Shown here: positions 50,762-61,200 of the stretch, one piece after another
Layout: each line of letters starts with the position of its first letter
How positions within the stretch are numbered: the stretch's first letter is position 1
From: Chitinophagaceae bacterium
GTDB lineage: Bacteria; Bacteroidota; Bacteroidia; Chitinophagales; Chitinophagaceae
DNA: 64,000 bases
Direction of reading: 5' to 3'
Assembly: GCA_947447825.1 (NCBI GenBank)
Contig: CANFLL010000005.1
Coordinates: 22,995 to 86,994 of the forward strand
The notes under the pieces: generated by a model
What the model was told of the DNA's origin: nothing
The model's database searches: none
What the model saw: the letters and a program-made list of their open reading frames with translations, nothing else
Program-made: the position numbers and the translations under genes

Positions 50762-51655
50762 CTATTCTCCTCTCAATTTAAAGCTAAACAGAATGGTGCC
50801 TGCTTCTACGTCGTCGGTGGCAGGGTTAAGTTTTAATTCCCTTGCTTTTCGTAGTGCAATATTCCACATACTCTTGTTTGGAGTGGTAGTGCCTTTAGGG
50901 TTTATTGATGCGTTAGTTACATTGCCCGCATTATCCACTGTAATATCTACCGCTACCTTACCAGGTTCATTAAAATCATCTTCAAAGTTGGGATACTTAT
51001 TAATCCTTCTTCCTTTAAGGCCTGTTCTAATACTCACCCCACTTTTGCCCGCATCCGAATTGCCTGTGTAGCTATCACCATTGGGGTTGCCATTTGGTTT
51101 TCCTTGATCGCCTTTTCCACCAGCAACACCTTGACTAGATACGCCATTGTAACTATCAGCACCGTTGCCACCATTGCCAGTTCCGCCAGAATACTTGCCC
51201 ATTTGTGCCCTAGGTTTTGGAACAACAGGCGCAGGAGTGGTGATGGAAGAAGGCTTCTTAACTTCAACAGCAGGTGTTTTCTTGGGGGTTGCAGGTGTTG
51301 ACTTTACAATCGGATTATTAATTACAGGCACATCATTGGTTTCATTTGGGTCAGCATTAATCGGTTGATTTTGTGCAGCAGGTTGCGAAATGGGTGCTAC
51401 TGCATTATCACTAGATGTAACATCTTTTGATGGATCGCCCGGCTGTTGTGGTGCCACATCGCCAGCACCAGTTTCGCTATTACCAAGGTTTACCTCAATG
51501 CCAGTATCGGCAATGGGAGGTGGCGTTTGTGGCTCTGTCCAATGAACCCAATAAAAAACAATGAAAAGTAAAGCGCAAATCAGTATCGTTAATCCTGCTG
51601 CCTTCGCATTTTTTTGTCTCTCAAAGTTTGCTTGTGTCGATGAATATGTTGCCAT
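50762..51655 (-). CDS. Energy transducer TonB-family protein
   Basis: N-terminal TM, Pro-rich linker, C-terminal VAVDITVDNAGNVTNASINPKGTTTPNKSMWNIALRKARELKLNP. Confidence 0.82.
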   Translation of the reverse strand: MATYSSTQANFERQKNAKAAGLTILICALLFIVFYWVHWTEPQTPPPIADTGIEVNLGNSETGAGDVAPQQPGDPSKDVTSSDNAVAPISQPAAQNQPINADPNETNDVPVINNPIVKSTPATPKKTPAVEVKKPSSITTPAPVVPKPRAQMGKYSGGTGNGGNGADSYNGVSSQGVAGGKGDQGKPNGNPNGDSYTGNSDAGKSGVSIRTGLKGRRINKYPNFEDDFNEPGKVAVDITVDNAGNVTNASINPKGTTTPNKSMWNIALRKARELKLNPATDDVEAGTILFSFKLRGE

Positions 51656-51663
51656 AAATAGTT

Positions 51664-51719
51664 AAAGTTAAAAGTTAAAAGTCAAAAGTGAAAAGTGAAA
51701 AGTCAAAAGTGAAAAGTGA
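51664..51719. repeat. Heptamer array (AAAGTNA)x8
   Basis: Eight contiguous 7-bp units; 51678-51698 and 51699-51719 are identical 21-bp copies. Confidence 0.95.
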
Positions 51720-51816
51720 ATAGCCATGCCTACAGTATAATTTAGAGTCGAAAGTAAACTCTTTCTGCTTTCAGTTCATTTTTCTAAGAAATACTTTTTC
51801 TTACTTTACACTTTTA

Positions 51817-51914
51817 ACTCAACTCTCAACTCTTAACACTCCACTCTTTACTTTCGACTTTCGACTTTTCACTCTTTACTTTTCACTTTTCACTTTTTAC
51901 TTTTCACTTTCCAC
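51817..51914. repeat. Heptamer array, 14 units of form NNNNNAC, opposite orientation to 51664-51719
   Basis: actcaac tctcaac tcttaac actccac tctttac tttcgac tttcgac ttttcac tctttac ttttcac ttttcac tttttac ttttcac tttccac. Confidence 0.93.
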
Positions 51915-52683
51915 TAGAAATAAAAACATCATACCCAAACTTTAGCAATGTTGCGGTAACGATGCAAAGGAAAAAGATGCGGATAAAACCATTACCTTTT
52001 TTGATGGCAAACCTTGCACCGAGCATTCCGCCCACCGAGTTGCTTACAGCCATGGGTATGGCTATTGACCAAATTATTTTTCCTTTTAGAATAAATAGCA
52101 CTATCGACCCAAAATTTGTAGAAAGGTTTACCATCTTAGCTTTGGAAGATGCTTGCAGAAAATCGTAGCCTAATAAACTAACGAAAGCCAAAACTAAAAA
52201 ACTTCCAGTTCCTGGACCAACGAATCCATCATATATTCCTATTGAAAGGCTAATGCACACTGCATAAATATAGAGTGTACCCATAGAATGTTCTTTGGAT
52301 ACTTGTTGCCCAAAATCTTTTTTAAAATAAGTGTACACGGCAACCAAGGCAAGGATGACAAACAGTAAGGGTTTCATAAATGCATTACTAATTATGGTAA
52401 GCAGAAACGAACCCAAAAAGGCAGCACAAAGTGCAATAACCATCATTAACAGAAGAAGAGGCCAATTGGGTTTTTGCTTGCGTACATATTGGTAGGCGGC
52501 AAAGCTTGTTCCGCTAAAAGCAGGAATTTTAAGCGTACCAATAACGGTTGCTACAGGTATTTGTGGCAACAAAAGTAGGCTGCAAGGCAATTGTATTAGT
52601 CCTCCTCCGCCCACAATGGCATCTACAAAGCCAGCCGAAAAGGAAACGATACATAACAACAGAAGTGTAAGTGAAAAAAACAT
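51904..52683 (-). CDS. TSUP-family (TauE/SafE) membrane transporter
   Basis: SAGFVDAIVGGGGLIQLP..GTLKIPAFSGTSFAAYQYV..YDGFVGPGTGSFLVLAFV. Confidence 0.92.
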   Translation of the reverse strand: MFFSLTLLLLCIVSFSAGFVDAIVGGGGLIQLPCSLLLLPQIPVATVIGTLKIPAFSGTSFAAYQYVRKQKPNWPLLLLMMVIALCAAFLGSFLLTIISNAFMKPLLFVILALVAVYTYFKKDFGQQVSKEHSMGTLYIYAVCISLSIGIYDGFVGPGTGSFLVLAFVSLLGYDFLQASSKAKMVNLSTNFGSIVLFILKGKIIWSIAIPMAVSNSVGGMLGARFAIKKGNGFIRIFFLCIVTATLLKFGYDVFISSGK

Positions 52684-52859
52684 AGTTGCTTCTTTAAATC
52701 AAAAATAACAGCCTGTATGTTTCAATGTCTTTTTAATTGAAGTAATGTAATAGTGTGATTGGAAAATTAGTTAAATATTTCACCAGGTACATTCACAGAT
52801 TTCATTCTTTACACCAATCCTTAAAAGGTTCAATCAGCTCCAAAATATTCTATTTAGGC

Positions 52860-53048
52860 GGCTAGAGGTCATATTTAGGAGGCTAGAGGTAACATCTTGG
52901 GGGCTAGAGGTCATATTTTGGAGGCTAGAGGTAACATCTTGGGGGCTAGAGGTAATATCTTGGGGGCTAGAGGTCATATTTAGGAGGCTAGAGGTAACAT
53001 CTTGGGGGCTAGAGGTAATATCTTGGGGGCTAGAATTAATATTTAGGA
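52860..53048. repeat. Tandem array of 9 exact 21-bp units (ggctagaggtMayatYttRgg/a)
   Basis: ggctaga starts at 52860+21n up to 53028; terminal ggc at 53049. Confidence 0.98.
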
Positions 53049-53083
53049 GGCATTTTATAAACTTTTGTAGTCTAAATATTAAT

Positions 53084-53108
53084 TTTAGGAGGCTAATATC
53101 CTCCTAAA
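53084..53108. promoter_or_regulatory. Hairpin upstream of pdhB built from the array motif
   Basis: tttaggagg-ctaatat-cctcctaaa. Confidence 0.5.
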
Positions 53109-53160
53109 TGATGATAAAAAACCAATTTTTGAAGGTTGATGTTTGACGTTTATAAAACTA

Positions 53161-53168
53161 TATTTTTG
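53161..53168 (+). promoter_or_regulatory. Bacteroidota -7-like element TATTTTTG upstream of pdhB
   Basis: Matches TAnnTTTG 27 bp before ATG. Confidence 0.35.
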
Positions 53169-53195
53169 CAACCAAATTTTTAAATCAGTTAATAT

Positions 53196-54182
53196 ATGCG
53201 ATCAATACCATTCAGAGAAGCATTGCGCGAAGCGATGAACGAGGAAATGAGAAGAGATGAAAAAGTATTTTTAATGGGTGAAGAGGTTGCCGAATATAAC
53301 GGAGCCTATAAAGTAAGCCAAGGGATGCTTGCAGAATTTGGCGCAAAACGTGTTATAGATACTCCAATTGCAGAACTTGGTTTTGCGGCAATAGCCGTTG
53401 GTGCTGCTCAGAATGGACTTAGACCAATCGTTGAATTCATGACTTGGAACTTTGCGGTTTTACCACTTGACCAAATTTTGAATACTGCTTCTAAAATGCT
53501 TGCTATGAGTGGTGGACAAATTAGTTGCCCTATCGTTTTCCGTGGACCAAACGGAAGTGCTGGTCAATTAGGGGCACAACACTCAACCGCTTTTGATAGT
53601 CTTTATGCTAACATTCCGGGGTTGAAAGTAGTTTCTCCTTCCAATGGTTATGATGCTAAAGGTTTATTAAAACAATGTATTCGCTACGAAGAAGATCCCA
53701 TTGTTTTCTTTGAAAGTGAAGTGATGTATGGTGATAAATGCGAAGTGCCAGAAGAAGAATACTATATTCCATTAGGCAAAGCTGACATTAAGAAAGCTGG
53801 TAGAGATGTAACTATCGTTTCTTTTAATAAGATGATGAAGGTTGCTTTAGGAGCTGCTGCTGAATTGGAAAAAGAAGGAATCAGTGCTGAAGTAATCGAT
53901 TTACGTACCATACGTCCACTTGATTGGGAAACTATTTTGGAAAGCGTTAAGAAAACAAATCGTTTGGTAATTGTGGAAGAGCAATGGCCATTTGCATCTG
54001 TTAGCTCAGAGATTACTTACCGTATTCAAAAGGAAGGCTTCGATTATTTAGATGCGCCAATTCGTCGTATTTGTAGTGCCGATGCTCCAATGCACTATGC
54101 ACCAAACCTTACTGCTTTAGCATTGCCAGACGTGGAAAGAACCGTTAAATTGGTTAAAGAAGTAATGTACACCAAGAAATAG
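53196..54182 (+). CDS. pdhB: Pyruvate dehydrogenase E1 component beta subunit
   Basis: FREALREAMNEEMRRDEKVFLMGEEVAEYNGAYKVSQGM..RVIDTPIAELGF..GPNGSAGQLGAQHS. Confidence 0.95.
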   Translation: MRSIPFREALREAMNEEMRRDEKVFLMGEEVAEYNGAYKVSQGMLAEFGAKRVIDTPIAELGFAAIAVGAAQNGLRPIVEFMTWNFAVLPLDQILNTASKMLAMSGGQISCPIVFRGPNGSAGQLGAQHSTAFDSLYANIPGLKVVSPSNGYDAKGLLKQCIRYEEDPIVFFESEVMYGDKCEVPEEEYYIPLGKADIKKAGRDVTIVSFNKMMKVALGAAAELEKEGISAEVIDLRTIRPLDWETILESVKKTNRLVIVEEQWPFASVSSEITYRIQKEGFDYLDAPIRRICSADAPMHYAPNLTALALPDVERTVKLVKEVMYTKK

Positions 54183-54234
54183 GCTTTTAAATATTAGTGA
54201 TTAATGTTTAATGATTAATCAAGCCATAAAATAT

Positions 54235-54270
54235 ATCCCTGAAGTAGTGATGCTTCAGGGATTTTTATTT
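54235..54270 (+). terminator. Intrinsic terminator after pdhB
   Basis: atccctgaag / cttcagggat then tttttattttag. Confidence 0.88.
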
Positions 54271-54616
54271 TAGAATAATATTACCAAATAGGAAGCATGA
54301 AATAAACGTTCCTTTAATACTCCCATCTTTGCGTTCTTAAAGAGCAGCATATTATCTCCTTTTATTCTCCCATTGTTTTTTCTTTACATAAAAGCATTGC
54401 GGACATTGCGGTTAAAATGTCTTCTATTATTAAACTTAAAAAAGGGGGAGATTTTTATTTAATCCAGTTTCTAGATTAAAAACTCTTTATTTTAGAATAA
54501 TCGATACTAAAAACCAGTAATCTAATTGAACAATAGCCTTCAATTATTACTTCTTCATTCATTTTTCTTGCTCCACTCAAAATTACTTTACTTAAAAACT
54601 TACATTCGCAGCAATC

Positions 54617-55198
54617 ATGATAGCATTTGTAAGAGGCAACTTTATAGACAAAACACCTGCGAGGGTAATTGTAGATGTTAATGGAGTGGGTTACGACCTG
54701 CAGATTAGCCTAAATACCTATAGTACTATTGCAAACAAAGAGTCTGGATTACTATACACGTATTTACATTTATTCGAAAACGGGCAAACCATGTATGGTT
54801 TTGCAGATGTGGCAGAAAAAGAGATGTTTTTGCAATTGATAAGTGTTTCTGGTGTGGGAGCTACTACTGCTAGGATGATGCTTTCTGGAATGAAACCAGA
54901 AGAAATATCTAGGGCAATTATTCAGGGCAACACAAAAGTGTTGGAAAGCATCAAGGGCATTGGTAAAAAAAGTGCTGAAAGATTAATTGTTGAATTGAAA
55001 GATAAGTTTGGAAAGCAAGCCCTCGAAAATCCATTGGCTGGTTTGGCCGTTCAATCTGTGGATACGGATGCCATTAATGCATTGGTGGCATTAGGGATTA
55101 GTAGGTTGATGGCAGAAAATGCAATTAAGAAAGTAATTCAAACAAACCCTAATATTGCACTTGAAGATATTATTAAACAAGCACTAAAAAGCCTCTAA
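54617..55198 (+). CDS. ruvA: Holliday junction DNA helicase RuvA
   Basis: MIAFVRGNFIDKTPARVIVDVNGVGYDLQIS..LISVSGVGATTARMML..IKGIGKKSAERLIVELKDK. Confidence 0.97.
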   Translation: MIAFVRGNFIDKTPARVIVDVNGVGYDLQISLNTYSTIANKESGLLYTYLHLFENGQTMYGFADVAEKEMFLQLISVSGVGATTARMMLSGMKPEEISRAIIQGNTKVLESIKGIGKKSAERLIVELKDKFGKQALENPLAGLAVQSVDTDAINALVALGISRLMAENAIKKVIQTNPNIALEDIIKQALKSL

Positions 55199-55237
55199 TT
55201 ATAGCATAAACTTCTACTTAACTAAGGTTTTATCGTT

Positions 55238-58200
55238 TTGAAGCACATTAAAGGGTTATTATTTTTCGTTTTCGCCTTTATGGCTGTCTTTTTAGGAGGC
55301 AGAAACGATGCTTTTGCCCAAAGGAAAGATTCCACATCCGTTAAACCTAACTTAAAAAAAGACACCAGTATCTCTAAATCTGCTGATACCATGTTGTTTC
55401 CTTTGCAGGATAGGCGTGGTGATTGGTTTACTTGGAGAAACAAGAACTCCTTTGATGTAAAAGACTCTTCACTTATCAATCAAAAAATAGAATACGACCC
55501 TAAAACCAATCGTTATATCATTTATGAAAAGGTAGGAGATAATATTTATCGTGAACCAACTTACTTAACCTTTGAAGAGTTTTATGCCCTTCAAAATCAT
55601 TTAAACGAAACTGAGTATTTTCAACAACGATCGGATGCGTTGATGTTGTTGAACAAAAAGCTAAAACGTCCTAAACACTTAGTTTATACAAGTTTATTTG
55701 ATAGAATTTTTGGCGCGGGTGATAGCACTGTAAGTGCTGCAACCAACAAAATTAATGGCATTAAAGGAAAATTTAAAGGACTAAAGGACAGTGCCGCAAG
55801 CAACATAACTAAACAATTGCAACAAGCACTAAAGGTTGATATTAAGCCTCAAGGTAGCATTGATATAACGATGGGTTATCAGGGGCAGAAAACGTTGAAC
55901 CCTACTTTGCCAGAATCTGCAAGAAAGAGTGGTGGTTTTGATTTTAAAATGAATACCAACTTTAATGCAAATGCTACTATTGGTAATAAACTAAAACTTC
56001 CTCTTAGCTATAACACGTTAGCAAACTTTGATTATCTAAATCAATTAAAACTTGAATATAAAGGCAAGGATGATGAAATCATAAAAAGTATTAATGCTGG
56101 TAATATGGCTTGGCAATCCAGAGGAACATTGTTGCCAAGTTATCAAAACTTGTTCGGCTTGAAAGCGCAATTGCAATTTGGAAAATTGTTTATTACGGCC
56201 GCAATAGCTCAACAAAAAAGCCAAACACAAACTCAAGCATTAAAAGGAGGCGCAACAACTAGTAACTTCTCCATTAAGCTCGACGACTATGATGAGAATA
56301 GAAACTTCTTGTTGGCACAATACTTTAAAAATAATTACAACAAAACAATGCAGGGTTTGCCAGTGGTAAACTCACAAGTGCAGATTCAGCGAATTCAAGT
56401 TTGGGTAACCAATCGTAATGGTTCAACAACAAATGCAAGATATGTAGTAGGCATGTCAGATTTGGGTGAAGCCAATCCATACAATCCTGCAAATGTGGGG
56501 GGAAATCCTAGTAATGGATTTCCAGACAATGGCTCAAATGGGTTATATGCTAAATTAACCGCCGATGGAATGCAGTCTCCTTTGCGGAGTCCTTCTAAAG
56601 TAAGTAGTCAACTTGCTAATCTTAGCTTATCTCCCGTAAACGATTATGAAATAACTTTTGCAAGACAGTTAACTGCAAATGAATATTATTTCAATCCTCA
56701 AGTTGGGTTCATTTGCTTAAATGCTCAGTTGCAGCCAAGTGACGTTCTATCTGTTGCTTATCAATATACGTGCAATGGGCGAGTGTATAAAGTGGGTGAG
56801 TTTGCAGAAGATATTGCTTTGGATTCTACAAATTCTGCAACCGCAGGTGTGCAAAAAGTTCTTTTCTTGAAATTATTAAAAGCTACAGCTGTTAGAACTG
56901 CATTGCCCATCTGGCAATTGATGATGAAAAACGTGTACACTCTAGGGTTAAGTGGCCTTTCGAAAGAAGACTTCAAGCTGAATATTTATTACAATGACCC
57001 TAGTGGTGGACAAAAGCTATACCTTCCAGAGTCTGCACCATCAGTAAGTGGTCAGCCACTACTTAAAATATTAAATCTTGATAACTTAAATTCTAGGAAT
57101 GACAATCATCCTGATGGCGTTTTCGATTATGTAGAAGGATTCACTGTGCTTTCTCAACAAGGAAAAATAATTTTCCCAACATTGCAACCATTTGGTAAAG
57201 ATTTAGAAACTAAAGCTTTCACGGGGGTATCGAACACTATAAAAGACAAATATCTTTTCAATCCATTGTATGATTCTATAAAAGCAATTGCGCAAACTTA
57301 TAACACCCTCGATAGATATTTAATGTCGGGTACTGCTAAAGCAACGGGTAGCAGTGAAATTTATTTAGGTGCTTTCAATATTCCAGCTGGTTCTGTTAAA
57401 GTTACTGCTGGTGGACAAGTGCTTACAGAAGGATCAGATTATTCGGTTGATTACAATTTGGGTAGTGTAAGAATTTTAAATCAATCAATACTGAATTCTG
57501 GTGTGCCAGTAAATGTGTCTTACGAAAACAATAATAATATTGGCACGCAACAAAAAACATTCCTTGGGCTTAGGGCAGAATATATTTTTAATAAAAAACT
57601 TTCTATTGGTGCTTCTATTACCCGACTGAAAGAAAAACCCTATTACTCAAAAGTAGATTATGGTTCAGACCCAATCAACAATACAATGTATGGTGCTGAT
57701 ATAAACTATAAGTCTGAGATGCCAAGTATTACAAGGTTATTGAATAGATTACCAAACTATAAAACAAAAGCAAAAAGCTTTATTACCACTTCTGTGGAAG
57801 CGGCTTATTTAAAGCCAGGTCATCCATCACAAATCAGTAGTGTTTACATTGATGATTTTGAAGGATCTACCAGTAACCTCGATTTGCGTTTTCCATTAAC
57901 TAGCTGGACATTAGCCTCTACCCCTCAACGTTTTCCAGAATTTAAATTGTATGATAATCTAAATTATGGACGAAACAGGGCTAAATTGGCTTGGTATAAT
58001 ATTGAACCTAATTTACAAGATAAGAACAGTACAACCAACCCGCTACGAAAAAATCTGAAAGCTTTGAGCGATCCTAGAACACGTATGGTGTACACCAGTG
58101 AATTGTTCCCTCAACAAACAACAAACATTACCAATACCCAAACCACCACTTTTGATGTAGCTTATTATCCAAAAGAGTTAGGGCCATATAATTATGAGTC

Positions 58201-61200
58201 AAGCATTGACAGTATCAGTGCTGATGGAATTCTTAATCACCCTCAAAATAAATGGGGAGGCATGATGCGTGCATTAGACCAAACAGATTTTGTGACCAAT
58301 AACTTTGCTTTCTTAGAATTTTGGGTACAAGATCCTTTTATAAAAAATCCGAATAATACTAATGGAGGACAACTTTACATTAATTTGGGAGATGTAAGTG
58401 AAGACATATTGAGAGATGGAAAACGTTTATATGAAAACGGTTTGAACACACCAAGTTTACCTGCTTCGGTTGATACCTCTAGTATTTGGGGAACTACACC
58501 AGTGAACCCGATTCAAATTACCCAAGCATTTAGTAATAATGCTGCCGATAGAGGATACCAAGATGTGGGCTTTGATGGCTTGAGTGATTCATCTGAACGA
58601 ACTAAAAGGAGTGAATATTTGCAAAGGATTAAAGACAATTTTGGAGGCGTTAATTCTATCCTTTACAAAAAGGCACTTGCAGATCCATCCCATGATGATT
58701 ATGTATGGTATAGAGACGGAGACTTTGATGCGGCAGGAACTGATATATTGGGCAGATATAAAAACTACAATAACCCTGAGGGGAATTCGCCAGTTGTTTC
58801 AGGAAGTTCAGTTTTTTCTTCTGCGGCAACTCTATATCCTGATGATGAGGACATAAACCATGATAATACCCTTAATCAGACGGAGCAATATTTTGAATAT
58901 AAGATAGACTTAAAACCCAATATGGCTGCTAATAGTACCAAATACGTTACAGACCAACGTCAACTATCTGTAACCTATGCAGATGGTACTCATGGAACTG
59001 AAAATTGGTACCTTTTTCGAGTACCACTTTCTGGTTATACTTCCAATGTGGGTAACATCCCCGACTTTCAGTCTATTCGTTTTATGCGTATGTATTTGGC
59101 TGGTTTTGAAGATTCGGCAGTTCTGCGTTTTGCTTCATTAAACCTTGTGAGGAATCAATGGAGAAATTACAAATACGATTTGGATACCAATGGCATTCCT
59201 AGAGCATTAGACACCATTGCAAGTAATAGCAATACTACTTTCAATACGTTAGAAGTAAGTTTACAAGAAAATAGCACTCGTACCCCCGTGAACTATGTAA
59301 TTCCTCCAGGCATTACCCGGGTGCAACAGTTAAGCAACAACGGTGTAAATATTCTTCAGAATGAACAATCAATGTCTTTACAAGTGTTTAATCTTCATGA
59401 AGGTGATGCAAGAGCTGTGTTTAAAACAACAAATCTAGACTTGAGATATTATGGTAAAATGTCCATGTTTGCACATGCTGAAAGCATAAAGTCGGCTAAT
59501 CCTATTAATGATAATGATTTAAACTTGGTGGTAAGAATTGGTCAAGACTTCACTAATAACTTCTACGAAATAAAAGTGCCATTAAAAGTTACGCCTGCTG
59601 GAACCTACACTGCCGATCAAGCAAATTTGGTGTGGCCTACAGCCAATAATCTAGATTTTAATCTACAAGATTTAATAAATTTAAAACTAAGGCGTAATTC
59701 AGGTGGCAAAAGTGTTTCTACTATTTATAGAGAACTATTAAAAGGAGATCCTAAAACATATAGTGTTTTGGGAAATCCCAACTTGGCGCAAGTGCTGGGC
59801 ATTATGATAGGTGTTGAAAATGCAAATGGTGGAGTAGAAAGTCCAGTAAGTGCAGAAGTGTGGATTGATGAATTTAGGCTTTCAGATATAAACGACAAAG
59901 CAGCGCACGCTGAACTTGCAAGAATGGATGTTCAGTTGGCAGATTTAGGTAAAATCTCGCTTTCAGCCAGTAACTATTCTGATGGATGGGGAACTATTGA
60001 GCAAAGCATAAATCAACGAGCTAAAAATAGTTTAACCCAGTTAGATGCTGCCATTTCAATAGAAGCTGGTAAGTTATTGCCTAAGCAACTAGGTTTGTCG
60101 ATTCCAGTTTATGCAAGCATCAATAAAAGTATAACTACCCCACAATATGATCCTTACGATCAGGATGTGACTTATGCGCACAAATTGAGTAGTGCATCGA
60201 GTAAGTCTCAAAGAGATTCAATAAAAAAGGCTTCTTTAGATCAGACAACTATTACTACCCTAAACTTTACAAACGTAAGGGTGATGCCAAAAGGGAAAAA
60301 CCATATTTGGAGTTTGAGTAATTTTGATGCAAGTGTCTCCTACACAAAAACATATCAAACAAGTCCAACGATTCTATTTAATGATGTAACTAAGTATAAA
60401 GTAAATCTTGGCTATACTTTTAATAATACGACAAAATTTAAAGAGCCTTTTAAGAAGTGGATAAAAAATACTAGCCCATGGTTAAGCCTTATAAAAGACT
60501 TTAACTATAATCTTAAGCCCTCGTTGGTTAGCGTAAGAGGAGATGTAAATAGGCAATATGGGCAGTTTACGCCAAGGATTGTGAACACGGATCAAGTTTC
60601 TGCCAAGGTGCTAAACGTGGATACTACCTATGATAAGTTTTTTACGTTTGATAGGTTTTATAGTCTTCGTTGGGATTTGACTCGTAGCATTAACTTAGAT
60701 TTTTCTGCAACAAACAATGCTTACGTAGATGAACCAGATGGTGCTTTGAATACAAAACAAAAGAAGGACAGCATGTGGTCTAACTTACTTAAAGGAGGGC
60801 GGAATACTCGATATGAACAAAAGACCAATGCTAGTTATACTGCACCTTTAAATAAAATTCCTGCTTTAGATTGGCTTACTGCACGCTATAGTTATGGTAC
60901 ATCTTATGATTGGATTGCTGCTAGCAGACTGGCTATTGGTTTGGGGAATATGATTGAAAATAACCAGAGCAATACTTTTTCGGGAGAGATTGATTTAACT
61001 AGAATATATAATAGAAACAAATGGTTACGAACAGCCAATAGTTTTAGTAGTGATAGCCCAAAAAGATTTAACCGGAACAGTAAAACACCGGGCTTGTCGA
61101 ACAATCCTACCAATGCACTTGGAACAATAATTAAAACTAGAGAAGAAGTAATTGTAGATGCAAATGGTTTCTTACTAACAGGAGCAAAGAAGCGAGAAGC

